64,000 nucleotides of DNA from positions 372,001 to 436,000 of the forward strand of contig NZ_CDDK01000018.1 of the NCBI RefSeq assembly GCF_000820225.1. Reading direction: 5' to 3'. The notes beneath the pieces are model-generated. The model saw only the letters and a list, made by a program, of their open reading frames with translations, was not told the DNA's origin and did not search any database. The stretch is from Aeromonas veronii bv. veronii. GTDB lineage: Bacteria; Pseudomonadota; Gammaproteobacteria; Enterobacterales; Aeromonadaceae. Shown piece by piece: positions 10,263 through 18,194 of the stretch (within the stretch, counting starts at the first letter, position 1; every line of letters begins with the position of its first letter). The position numbers were made by a program, and so were the translations under genes.

Positions 10263-11669
10263 TCAGGCGGTCTGGGCAGCCAGCTCGGCGGCTTTCAGTT
10301 CGCGCTTGATGCGGCGGATCTTGCGCTCTTCGGCGACTGCGACACAACCCATCAGTACCAGACAGGCGGCGGCTGCGATATCCAGCGCCGCGAAGGTGCC
10401 GGTCCAGCCGGTCAGACCGAAGATGGGGGTGCCATCGGCGATCATGCCCAGACCCAGTTTGGCGAAGCTGTCACCAATCAGGTAAGCGAAGGTGCCCTTG
10501 ACGCCATCGGCCACGCTGATGCCCTGCTTGGGGACGAAGCCCACGGCGGCGACGCCGATCAGCAACTGCGGACCAAACACCAGGAAGCCTAGGGTGAACA
10601 GGGAACCCAGGAACATAAACTGGGTAGTCGCATGCTGGTAGAGACCCAGGGTGGCGATGATCAGCGCCAGTGCCACACAGGCAACCAGACCACGACGGCC
10701 ATTGGCCAGATCGGAGAGGTAACCCCACATCAGGGTGCCGACCAGTGCGCCCACTTCGAAGAAGGTAAAGCCCTGAATAGCCACGTCTTTGGAGAAGCCC
10801 AGCTCCTGGTGGGCATAGACGGTAGACCACTGGTCGATACCGATACGCACCACGTAGAGGAAGATGTTGGCAAAGCAGAGCAGCCAGATCACCTTGTTGA
10901 GCAGCACGTACTTCACGAAGATCTGCCACTTGGTCAGCTGCTGCTCCTCGGTGGCGATATCCTCTTCGCTCGCCACTTCGTCAAACAGCTCTTCCACCTT
11001 GCCAAGGCCATAGGCTTCCGGTGAATCGCTACCAAAGCGCAGGCCGATAAAGCCGACGATCAGGGCGATGATGGAGGGGAAGATAAACATGCCGAGCACG
11101 TTGCCATCAAACAGGTAGTTGGCACCGAACAGCGCCACACCGGCCGCACCGGCACCGCCCACGTTGTGGGAGAGGTTCCACATGCCCAGATAGGTGCCGC
11201 GCTTGTTGCGAGGGGTCCACTTGGTGATGGTGGAGTAGCTGCACGAACCGCCACAGCTCTGGAAGAAACCGCTCAGGGCGTAGAAGAAGATCATGAAGTA
11301 GAGGCTGAAACCGGTGCCGCCCATGCTGGCACTGAAGCCCAGCATGCAGAGTGCGGAGAGGATCAGCATCAGCGGCAGGAACTGCTTGGTGTTCTTGCCA
11401 TCGGCGTAGTAGGAGACGATGGTCTTGCCCACCCCGTAGGTGATGGAGAAGCCAAGGCCGATCATGCCGAGCTCGGTCATGGAGAGACCGTACTCCTGGA
11501 TCATGTCATTTTGCGCAATGTTGAAGTTCTTGCGGATCAGATACATGGTCAAATAGCCAATAAATACAACCAGATAAGATTGCATAAACGGCTTGAACCA
11601 GAGCTTGCGCCGGGCTTCGACCGGCAGATCCAGGGTGGGGACCCGGACCTGTTGGAGCAATTTCAACAT
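10263..11669 (-). CDS. uhpT: Hexose-6-phosphate:phosphate antiporter UhpT
   Basis: UhpT is an inner-membrane antiporter of the major facilitator superfamily (OPA family) that imports hexose 6-phosphates in exchange for phosphate. The 468 residues run nearly parallel to E. coli Uhp[21 protein letters not shown], then [20 protein letters not shown], the family signature [12 protein letters not shown] region, and 12 predicted membrane segments. Homology with the UhpT subfamily is too close for GlpT or UhpC. No uhpABC genes occur in the window, so the inducer-sensing system must lie elsewhere. A long leader and a palindrome lie upstream. Downstream are PTS EIIB and EIIA genes, an arrangement I do not know from E. 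coli. Confidence 0.95.
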   Translation of the reverse strand: MLKLLQQVRVPTLDLPVEARRKLWFKPFMQSYLVVFIGYLTMYLIRKNFNIAQNDMIQEYGLSMTELGMIGLGFSITYGVGKTIVSYYADGKNTKQFLPLMLILSALCMLGFSASMGGTGFSLYFMIFFYALSGFFQSCGGSCSYSTITKWTPRNKRGTYLGMWNLSHNVGGAGAAGVALFGANYLFDGNVLGMFIFPSIIALIVGFIGLRFGSDSPEAYGLGKVEELFDEVASEEDIATEEQQLTKWQIFVKYVLLNKVIWLLCFANIFLYVVRIGIDQWSTVYAHQELGFSKDVAIQGFTFFEVGALVGTLMWGYLSDLANGRRGLVACVALALIIATLGLYQHATTQFMFLGSLFTLGFLVFGPQLLIGVAAVGFVPKQGISVADGVKGTFAYLIGDSFAKLGLGMIADGTPIFGLTGWTGTFAALDIAAAACLVLMGCVAVAEERKIRRIKRELKAAELAAQTA

Positions 11670-11880
11670 CTTCGTTCATCCTCTGCGAGATAGACGGTAT
11701 TTCCGCCGCGCCCCTCATTTGTAGATAGGTTGTTCGAGGTCACGCCACGGAAGGGGGAACGGAACGTCGGGGCTGTCAGCCGTTGCTGCGCTCGACGCTC
11801 CATCCATATAAACCCGGGCCCGACACGGGATAACGGGGCACATTGCCCGTCGCGGTGCGGGTCACGACATCAGGTGGGGT
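11670..11880 (-). other. Long structured leader upstream of uhpT
   Basis: About 210 bases separate the likely uhpT transcription start, near 11880, from its ATG. No convincing coding frame or known riboswitch is visible. GC-rich segments such as GCGACGGGCAATGTGCCCCG could fold into stems. A weak -10 (TATTAG on minus, near 11887-11892) lacks a good -35, which would suit an activator-dependent promoter. Confidence 0.4.
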
Positions 11881-11920
11881 GACTCTAATAAGAGGGGCAA
11901 AAAATGGCTTGAGAGCCATC

Positions 11921-11947
11921 CCTAGTGGGGCTAGGAAATTTTCCTAG
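11921..11947 (-). promoter_or_regulatory. Palindromic operator upstream of uhpT
   Basis: A perfect palindrome CTAGGAAA-T-TTTCCTAG lies at 11931-11947, and a third half-site CCTAG at 11921-11925 forms a second inverted repeat with it. It sits roughly 40-65 bp upstream of the inferred uhpT start, where E. coli UhpA binds. Assignment to UhpA is inference. Confidence 0.5.
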
Positions 11948-12192
11948 TTTTTGCGCTTTCGCGGACAAAGCGTGAGAAACATCACACCGCTGACGCCGGA
12001 TTGCTGCCATTTCAGCCAGTTTGGCGCTCTGTGCGAGGGCTGGGCTGGGCTGGGGAGGTGGGATGGATAGGCCAGAAGGGAGCAAGGGAAAGGCAAGGAG
12101 AGAGGTGAAGGGAGAGACGAGGAAGAGTGCTTGTTGACCACCATTTCTCGGGGGGTGATATTGGGAAATACGGCTCGCCAGCCATCCCAAAA

Positions 12193-12228
12193 AACAAGAG
12201 GCCACCCCGTGGGGTGGCCTCTTTTTAT
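12193..12228 (-). terminator. Intrinsic terminator after the PTS EIIABC gene
   Basis: The stem AGAGGCCACCCC / GGGGTGGCCTCT (12198-12209, 12211-12222) is followed on minus by TTGTTTTTTGGG. A T tract also follows on plus. The region from 12000 to 12190 holds no gene that I can support. Confidence 0.85.
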
Positions 12229-12258
12229 GCTCTACGAGCCGCGATGGCGATGGAGGTC

Positions 12259-14166
12259 TCAGGCCGCCTTGGCCAGAGTTACCTCATCACTCTTTTTGAC
12301 CCGCAGTTTTTTCAGGGCAACAGCCACCACGCCGGTGACGATGGCACCGCAGATCATGCAGAGCAGGGCCAGCAGCGGCTTGTTGACCGCACCCAGCAGG
12401 GCCACGATGGGGCCACCGTGGGCAACGCTGTTGGTGATGCCAAACAGGAAGGCCATCACAGCGGCGGTCATGCTGCCCAGCACGTTGGCCGGAATGACGG
12501 CCAGTGGGTCACGGGCGGCGAACGGAATCGCACCCTCGGAGATACCCACCAGACCCATGGCACCGGCGGCTTTACCCGCTTCGATCTCGGACTCGTCAAA
12601 GATGCCGAGCTTGCGACCGAGCACGGTCGCCAGCGACATGCCAAGGGGCGCAGCCGGGATGGCGCAGGCCATGGCACCCATAAACTGGGTCTGACCGGAG
12701 GCGATCATGCCGACGGAGAAGAGGAAGGCCACCTTGTTGACCGGGCCACCCATATCAAAGCCCGCCATACCACCCAGCACGATGCCCAGCAGCACCAGAC
12801 TGCCACCGCTCATGGAGAGCAGCATGGCGTTGAGGCCGGTCATCATGTCGGCAATCGGGGCGCCGATGATGAAGATAAAGACCGCAGCGATAAACAGGGA
12901 ACCGACGATGGGGGCGATCAGGATCGGCACCAGCGGTTGCACCATCTTGTGGTACTGACGGGTGGCGATCCAGCGCACCAGATAACCGACCAGCAGGCCC
13001 GCAATGATGGCACCGATAAAGCCGGTACCGGCGTCAGCGCCGTAGAAACTGCCGTTGTTGGCGATCCAGCCACCGATAAAGCCCGGTGCCAGCGCCGGAC
13101 GATCACCGATGGCGTAGGCGATATAGCCCGCCAGAATGGGGATCATCAGGGTGAAGGCGGCCACGCCGACGTTGAGGATCTGGTTCCACATGCTCCCTTC
13201 CGGGATCTGCATGCCGCTCGGAGTCGGGTTGCCGCCGATGGCCAGTGCCAGCGCGATAAGCAGACCACCTGTCACCACGAACGGGATCATGTGCGACACA
13301 CCGTTCATCAGGTAGCGATAGAGATCGGAACTGCCACCCGCGCTCTTCTCTTCACCTTTTTTATCTTCTTTGCCAGCCACATAGGCGGGGGCTTTCAGGG
13401 CCTGCTCAATCAGACCCTTGCCATCCTTGATGGGGGCCTTGACGCCGGTCTTGATGAGGGGCTTGCCGTTGAAGCGGGCCATATCCACCTGCTTGTCACA
13501 GGCGACCACGATGGCGCTGGCGCGAGCGATCTCGTCCGCGGTCGGGCTGTTCTTGACGCCGATGGAGCCGTTGGTCTCCACCTTCACCTCATAACCGAGC
13601 TCCTTGGCGGCGCGCTCCAGCGACTCGGCCGCCAGATAGGTGTGGGCGATACCAGCCGGGCAGCCGGTGACACCGATGATAAAGCCCTTGCTGGTGGTTG
13701 GGGCCGCGCTCTGCTCCTCTTTCTTGGCCAGCAGCAGCGCCAGCGCATCGGCCGGAGTGTTGGCCGCCAGCAGCTTGGCGATAAAGCCCTCTTCGATCAG
13801 CTTGCCGGAGAGCTCGGCCAGCACCTCGATATGGTGGTTGGCGCCGCCATCGGGGGAGGCGATCATAAAGAAAATATGGGACGGCTTGCCATCTTCGGCG
13901 CCGTACTCGATGCCGTTGCGGCTGATGCCGATGGCGACCGCCGGGTTGCATACCGCTGCACTCTTGGCGTGGGGCAGGGCTACGCCATCTTCAAAGCCGG
14001 TGTTGCCCAGCTCTTCGCGGGCCCACAGATCCTTGATAAAGGCCTGCTCGTCGCTGACCTTGCCTTGCGACGCCAGCAGGCGGGCCATCTCGGTGAAGAC
14101 CTCTTCCTTACGCGTCGCTTTCAAATCGAGGTTGATCAGATGTTCATTGATCAAGGTGGTGATCAT
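12259..14166 (-). CDS. PTS fructose-family transporter, EIIABC fusion
   Basis: This 635-residue permease imports and phosphorylates a sugar of the fructose/mannose class. EIIA occupies residues 1-150 with phospho-His66 (EDGVALPHAKSA), EIIB about 160-265 with phospho-Cys169 (GVTGCPAGIAHTYLAA), and EIIC about 290-625 with multiple membrane segments, including MIPFVVTGGLLIALALA and GISEGAIPFAARDP. The linker before EIIC is Lys/Glu/Gly-rich. Order A-B-C without HPr resembles MngA and related FruA-like proteins, so the substrate is uncertain. ATG 14166 is chosen because GGGGAGAG precedes it and EIIA homology starts there. No sugar-specific kinase or hydrolase gene is adjacent. Confidence 0.93.
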   Translation of the reverse strand: MITTLINEHLINLDLKATRKEEVFTEMARLLASQGKVSDEQAFIKDLWAREELGNTGFEDGVALPHAKSAAVCNPAVAIGISRNGIEYGAEDGKPSHIFFMIASPDGGANHHIEVLAELSGKLIEEGFIAKLLAANTPADALALLLAKKEEQSAAPTTSKGFIIGVTGCPAGIAHTYLAAESLERAAKELGYEVKVETNGSIGVKNSPTADEIARASAIVVACDKQVDMARFNGKPLIKTGVKAPIKDGKGLIEQALKAPAYVAGKEDKKGEEKSAGGSSDLYRYLMNGVSHMIPFVVTGGLLIALALAIGGNPTPSGMQIPEGSMWNQILNVGVAAFTLMIPILAGYIAYAIGDRPALAPGFIGGWIANNGSFYGADAGTGFIGAIIAGLLVGYLVRWIATRQYHKMVQPLVPILIAPIVGSLFIAAVFIFIIGAPIADMMTGLNAMLLSMSGGSLVLLGIVLGGMAGFDMGGPVNKVAFLFSVGMIASGQTQFMGAMACAIPAAPLGMSLATVLGRKLGIFDESEIEAGKAAGAMGLVGISEGAIPFAARDPLAVIPANVLGSMTAAVMAFLFGITNSVAHGGPIVALLGAVNKPLLALLCMICGAIVTGVVAVALKKLRVKKSDEVTLAKAA

Positions 14167-14667
14167 GGCGCTCTCCCCGCTTCCGGTGACGGAAGCTATG
14201 CGTGAGTACGTATCGACGTACTGGATAAAAATGACCTGATCATTATCGCGGCTCGCCCGCACCCTCCCTATCGGACAAATGTGCTAATCACTGGATTTTT
14301 GTGCGAAAAAAAACGAGATGTGATGAAGATCCCGTTTTCAGGCAGGACTCGCCATTTTCAGTCAGCCATCCATTTCTTCTTTAAAAACAGATAAATGCAT
14401 TGGTGTCAGGCTCACCGTCAGGTTTGTAATGCGCCATATCAATAAATTAATCATCAGCAGGGTCTGGATTTATATGTGGTTAAACGGCGCCGTCAGATGT
14501 GACCCTTCTCACAAAAAGTCGCCATTTCGCCGGGAGGGTTAGGATTTTTATGCGCCATTTCTCCCCCTGCCTTTTGCCCTCGCTGATAGCGGATTGGCGC
14601 GCCCTGGAATGATGCCAGGGCGAGCTTTAATGAGTCCCCAAACCTCTTCGTTGGAAAAAATAGTTTG
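14167..14667. other. Intergenic region between divergent EIIABC and NifX-like genes
   Basis: About 500 bp without a supported gene. It should contain the EIIABC promoter on minus. A half CRP-like site (TGTGATGAAGATCC, near 14319-14332) is visible but weak. A 69-codon minus frame at 14493-14702 overlaps the promoter described next and has no recognisable features. Confidence 0.4.
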
Positions 14668-14709
14668 TTGCATATGCCATAAACTGAGCGTATACATGGC
14701 ATATGCCAA
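14668..14709 (+). promoter_or_regulatory. Promoter with two palindromic operators before the NifX-like operon
   Basis: TTGCAT (14668-14673), a 17-bp spacer and TATACA (14691-14696) form a sigma-70-like promoter. TTGCATATGCCAT covers the -35, and its near-perfect inverse ATGGCATATGCCAA starts at the end of the -10 (14696-14709). Each copy contains the palindrome GCATATGC; the centres are 29 bp apart. This geometry suggests repression by a dimeric regulator. The leader to the first ATG is about 220 nt. Confidence 0.6.
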
Positions 14710-14924
14710 TTACGGCGGCATCATGATCAGACGCTTATCGAGCCGAATGATGCGTGACTAAACCAGTAAAAGTTGATGCGTACGGCTCTTCATCTGGTTG
14801 CTGCAAGAGGCTGGGAACATGGCCATGCCAACCGGCAAGCCTGCGGGAAGATCCTGAACAAGGGGACGAGTGCAGAGTGGTAAGGGGCAGGGCTGGAATA
14901 TCAACAGTGATAGCAGGAGGTCAA

Positions 14925-15428
14925 ATGACCATCATCACAGCCATTCCGATGAATGACGACCATATCGCAGGACATTTTGCCAAGGCAGAGCGCTTTGTAT
15001 TCGTAGATGAACAGGGGAGCACCCTGGCAGAAATCGCCAACCCGGTGGCAGGCAACGAGTGTAAAAGTGTGTTGGCGGAGCTGCTCCAGGCGCAGGGAGC
15101 CCGTCGTATCGTGCTGAAAAATATCGGTAGCAAGATGCTTGGCAAGCTGCTGGGCAGCGGGCTTGCCGTCTATCAGGCCAGTCAGGGGCGTCTCGCTATG
15201 GCCGACATGCTGAGCAATGAGTCGGGCCATCTGACCGAGCTGACATCCGCTGAACAGGGCAGTGCATCGCGCTGCGCCGAGGGGGCTGGCCATCACGGCA
15301 AGGGAAGCCGTCAATGCGCTCCCCGTGGCCGCCTTGGCAAAGGGGGTTGCTGCAAGTCAGCCTCCGGACAACAGCAGGGTTGTCAGGGTAACCGTCAGCG
15401 CAACCACAAGAAATGTTGTGAAGAGTAA
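14925..15428 (+). CDS. NifX/NifB-type (dinitrogenase FeMo-cofactor family) protein with a Cys-rich tail
   Basis: Residues 1-105 form a small alpha/beta domain of the NifX/NafY/NifB C-terminal family, whose members bind FeMo-cofactor precursors or other metal clusters: MTIITAIPMNDDHIAGHFAKAERFV, then the LAELLQAQGARRIVLKNIG core. Residues 110-167 are a Gly/Lys/Gln-rich tail with seven Cys and a His-His pair (AGHHGKG, GGCCKS, KKCCEE), likely metal-binding. The start at ATG 14925 is set by AGGAGG six bases upstream and by the domain beginning there; an in-frame GTG at 14754 has no ribosome site. No nif genes are near, so a nitrogenase role is unlikely. First gene of a five-gene unit. Confidence 0.85.
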   Translation: MTIITAIPMNDDHIAGHFAKAERFVFVDEQGSTLAEIANPVAGNECKSVLAELLQAQGARRIVLKNIGSKMLGKLLGSGLAVYQASQGRLAMADMLSNESGHLTELTSAEQGSASRCAEGAGHHGKGSRQCAPRGRLGKGGCCKSASGQQQGCQGNRQRNHKKCCEE

Positions 15429-15463
15429 GCACAACCGTTAGGCCGAACTGGAGGGGAAAGTTG

Positions 15464-16450
15464 ATGGAAAACCTGAATCAAGAGGGTAAGCAAATCCCCT
15501 CCATAACCAAGATTGCACATATGCCTGTCACACTGTTTTCAATCATCATGGGGCTGACGGGGGCGGCAATTGCCTGTCGCAAAGCATTTCCGGATCTGCT
15601 GCTGTTGCAGTCGGCAGGTTTCCTGTTCGGGGTCTTGTCTTCCCTGCTACTGGTGACGTTTCTGGTGATGTATGGCTGGAAAATCCTCAGACACAATGAC
15701 GAGTTCCTGCATGAGCTGAAACACCCGGTCAGGATCAATTTCTTCCCGACCATCTCAATCAGCCTGCTGCTGCAATCCGCCTACTGGGCCAGCTGGCATG
15801 ATGCAGCGCTGGCCCTCTGGTCGGCGGGAGCCAGCTTGCAGCTGCTCTTCACCCTCTACATCATGAGCAACTGGATCCATCGCGACCATTTCACAATCAC
15901 CCATACCAATCCGGCATGGTTTATTCCGATTGTCGGCAATATCGTGGTGCCTCTGGGTGGCGTGCCGCTTGGCTTTCACGAGATCAGCCTGTTCTTCTTC
16001 AGCATTGGCCTTATTTTCTGGTTCTCTCTGCTGACCATAGTGCTCTATCGGCTGTTCTTTCATGAGAGTCTGCCCGAGAAGCTGATGCCCACCATGTTTA
16101 TTCTGCTGGCACCGCCTTCCATCGGATTTATCTCGTATAGCGAAATAGCCAGCTCCAGCGACCTGTTTGCCCATGTCATTTATTATTTTGCGCTGTTTGT
16201 ATTTATCTTGCTGATGTACAACACCCTCACTTTTTTGAAACTGAAATTCTTTCTCTCTTCGTGGGCGTACTCATTTCCATTGGCGGCATTTTCCGCAGCC
16301 TCGGCCATGTTTGCCGACGCAACCGGGAATATCATTCCATATTATCTGGCCAAAACAGTGGTGTGTGCCCTGATTGTATTGATCATCTGGTTAATCAGCA
16401 TGACAGTGCAGTCATTCTATAAAGGTGAGATTTTCACACCGGAGAAATAA
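15464..16450 (+). CDS. SLAC1/TehA-family anion channel or C4-dicarboxylate exporter
   Basis: A 328-residue integral membrane protein with about ten hydrophobic segments (VTLFSIIMGLTGAAIA, FGVLSSLLLVTFLVMYGW, ALIVLIIWLISMTVQ). It belongs to the tellurite-resistance/dicarboxylate transporter (TDT) family that includes TehA and the plant SLAC1 channel. The family motif PAWFIPIVGNIVVPLGGV is clear, and the phenylalanine-rich pore segments are plausible. These proteins pass anions such as malate, nitrate or chloride; the substrate is not readable here. Start ATG 15464 has GGAGGGG upstream; a TTG directly before it is the alternative. It lies 35 bp after the NifX-like gene and 4 bp before the AhpD-like gene. 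Confidence 0.87.
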   Translation: MENLNQEGKQIPSITKIAHMPVTLFSIIMGLTGAAIACRKAFPDLLLLQSAGFLFGVLSSLLLVTFLVMYGWKILRHNDEFLHELKHPVRINFFPTISISLLLQSAYWASWHDAALALWSAGASLQLLFTLYIMSNWIHRDHFTITHTNPAWFIPIVGNIVVPLGGVPLGFHEISLFFFSIGLIFWFSLLTIVLYRLFFHESLPEKLMPTMFILLAPPSIGFISYSEIASSSDLFAHVIYYFALFVFILLMYNTLTFLKLKFFLSSWAYSFPLAAFSAASAMFADATGNIIPYYLAKTVVCALIVLIIWLISMTVQSFYKGEIFTPEK

Positions 16451-16454
16451 CGTG

Positions 16455-16796
16455 ATGAAAAATTATCGAGAGATCAATAAAGAACAACACCAGCTTGGCT
16501 CTGCTTATCGCAAGAGCAGCCCGGATACCATGAATGCGTTTATTGCGCTGCACAAAGCCGTTATGAAAGAGGACGAGGCGCTGGCGTTGAAATATCGGGA
16601 AATGATTGCCCTCGGTATTGGTATCGCTTCTCGCTGCGATGGCTGCATTGCCGCCCATGTTGCCGGGGCCGTGAAGGCCGGTGCTTCGCGAGCGGAGCTG
16701 ATTGCCACCGTGGATGTCGCGGTATTGATGGGAGGCGGCCCCTCCATCATCTATGGCACCCAGGCACATGCCGCCATCGAAGAGCTGCTCTCCTAG
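16455..16796 (+). CDS. AhpD-like carboxymuconolactone decarboxylase-family protein
   Basis: A 113-residue protein of the CMD/AhpD fold. The redox centre is complete: Glu in REMIALGIGIASRCDGC, then CDGCIAAHV, giving the E-x(11)-CxxC-x3-H arrangement of alkylhydroperoxidase AhpD. The C-terminal ASRAELIATVDVAVLMGGGP is family-typical. A role in thiol-dependent peroxide or disulfide chemistry is likely, but the partner is unknown. It starts 4 bp after the channel gene, with GGAG near; ATG 16455 is preferred over an upstream in-frame ATG lying inside the channel gene. The neighbour Dps supports an oxidative-stress theme. Confidence 0.9.
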   Translation: MKNYREINKEQHQLGSAYRKSSPDTMNAFIALHKAVMKEDEALALKYREMIALGIGIASRCDGCIAAHVAGAVKAGASRAELIATVDVAVLMGGGPSIIYGTQAHAAIEELLS

Positions 16797-16845
16797 CACT
16801 CTGTTCTCAACATGCGAGTGGCCAAATAGCGAGTGAATAGATCAA

Positions 16846-17283
16846 GTGGATGAATATCAATCAGAGAACTATCAACAGACCATGATGTCCCACGCCCGTT
16901 GCATGGTGTGTGGCACTCATAACCCGGATTCACTGGGAATTCGCTTTTATCAGGGGGAGGAAGGGACGACGGAAGGGCTGTTTATTGCCAACCAGCGCCA
17001 TCAGGGTTACAGCGATATTTTGCATGGCGGCATGACCAGCACCCTGCTCGATGCGGTGATGACACATGCGTTGCTGCAACGGGGAATAAGAGGATTAACA
17101 GCGGAGCTGACCGTTCGTTTTATTGCTCCCATCGATATCGGCAGCAAAGTAGCGCTCTCGGCCAGAATAGTCGACCAGCGTCACGGTATCTATCGTCTGA
17201 ATGCCGTAGCGTCGGTCGGCGGGATGATTGTTGCAAAAGCATCGGCCAAATTTATCAAGCCGAAAGCCAATAACAGGAGTTAG
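16846..17283 (+). CDS. PaaI-like hotdog-fold thioesterase
   Basis: A 145-residue single hotdog domain. The motif GYSDILHGGMTSTLLDAVMTHAL carries the HGG and the downstream acidic residue (Asp of LLDAV) typical of PaaI/YbgC-like acyl-CoA thioesterases. The N-terminal CMVCGTHNPDSLGIRF is common in a subgroup of uncharacterised thioesterases. The start is a GTG at 16846 with only a weak ribosome site; Met13 or Met14 (MMSHARC) could be used instead. It ends 4 bp before dps. The substrate is unknown, and its place in a stress operon is unexplained. Confidence 0.85.
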   Translation: MDEYQSENYQQTMMSHARCMVCGTHNPDSLGIRFYQGEEGTTEGLFIANQRHQGYSDILHGGMTSTLLDAVMTHALLQRGIRGLTAELTVRFIAPIDIGSKVALSARIVDQRHGIYRLNAVASVGGMIVAKASAKFIKPKANNRS

Positions 17284-17287
17284 TGTG

Positions 17288-17779
17288 ATGAAAAAAGAGA
17301 GTGTGGTTTTACCAGAAATGGATATCGGTATTTCAGCCGCCGATCGCAAGAAAATTGCAGATGGATTGTCGGCACTGCTTGCCGATAGTTACACCCTTTA
17401 TTTGATGACTCACAATTTTCACTGGAACGTAACCGGCCCGCAGTTCAACAGTCTGCACAATATGTTTATGGATCAATACACCGAGCAGTGGACTGCGCTG
17501 GATGTTATCGCCGAGCGGATCCGCGCATTGGGCTTTCCCGCTCCCGGCACATACAAGGAGTTTGTCCGTCTCTCCTCCATTGAGGAGGTCGAAGGGGTGC
17601 CCTGTGCCAGTGAAATGCTCAAACATCTGGTGTTGGCGCAAGAAGCCACGGCGAGAACAGCCAGAAAACTGTTCGATCTGGTCGATGCCGTCAATGACCA
17701 GCCCACCGCCGATGTGCTAACCCAGCGCATCGATATTCATGAAAAAACCGCCTGGATGCTAAGAAGCATGCTCTCTTGA
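17288..17779 (+). CDS. dps: Dps ferritin-like DNA-protection protein
   Basis: Dps forms a 12-subunit cage that oxidises and stores iron with peroxide and protects DNA. The 163-residue sequence has the ferroxidase ligand motif MTHNFHWNVTGPQFNSLHNM, followed by DQYTEQWTALDVIAERIR with the Asp and Glu ligands, and the C-terminal helix IDIHEKTAWMLRSML. The N-terminus is short and has few lysines, so DNA binding may be weak. ATG 17288 lies 4 bp after the thioesterase stop. Being last in the operon with a metal-binding NifX-like protein and AhpD suggests iron and peroxide handling. Confidence 0.93.
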   Translation: MKKESVVLPEMDIGISAADRKKIADGLSALLADSYTLYLMTHNFHWNVTGPQFNSLHNMFMDQYTEQWTALDVIAERIRALGFPAPGTYKEFVRLSSIEEVEGVPCASEMLKHLVLAQEATARTARKLFDLVDAVNDQPTADVLTQRIDIHEKTAWMLRSMLS

Positions 17780-17784
17780 GGCGT

Positions 17785-17815
17785 GGGGCTGCCATATCTT
17801 TGGCAGCCCGATCTT
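17785..17815. terminator. Terminator-like hairpin after dps
   Basis: A perfect 9-bp inverted repeat GGGCTGCCA / TGGCAGCCC (17786-17794, 17801-17809) sits between the convergent dps and small membrane protein genes. The following T tract is weak (ATCTTCCCTT). Confidence 0.65.
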
Positions 17816-17818
17816 CCC

Positions 17819-18085
17819 TTACCTGTTTGGTCCAACCGGGCCCTTTGGCTGCTGTCGTTTGGTTCGATAGCGATGCACGAGCCAGTCAATTCCCGCCATT
17901 GCTGCCGCGACGCCAATCATTATCAGAGTGAGGCGGCCGCCCTCCTGCCATGAGAGCAAATCCAGATGAAAGTCCTGCCGAATAAATTCCGGGATCAGGC
18001 CGATAGGCAAGGTAATAGCCAGATAGGATATAAATTTTCTGAAAAACATATGGTCAGGTTTTGGAGTCTGTTTGTCTTGGGTCAT
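17819..18085 (-). CDS. Small two-helix membrane protein, hypothetical
   Basis: I do not recognise this 88-residue protein. It has two hydrophobic segments, FISYLAITLPIGLIPEFI (about 18-35) and LTLIMIGVAAAMAGIDWLV (about 52-70), with charged ends and a basic C-terminus (HRYRTKRQQPKG). This predicts a small inner-membrane hairpin protein. No good ribosome site precedes ATG 18085; an internal Met13 is an alternative. It is convergent with dps. Codon use is acceptable but the call rests mainly on the hydrophobic pattern. Confidence 0.5.
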   Translation of the reverse strand: MTQDKQTPKPDHMFFRKFISYLAITLPIGLIPEFIRQDFHLDLLSWQEGGRLTLIMIGVAAAMAGIDWLVHRYRTKRQQPKGPVGPNR

Positions 18086-18194
18086 GTTATATAGGTAAGT
18101 GATTTTTATAAGATATTGAAATATTATGTTTTTTTTGGTGGTGACTGTTGGGCTTCACTGCCTTTGGCGACAACCTGCGAGATGTTGCTGGTGA

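Noticed and set aside
14493..14702. 69-codon minus frame in the EIIABC/NifX-like spacer
   Set aside because: No ribosome site or motif, and it overlaps the tandem-palindrome promoter.
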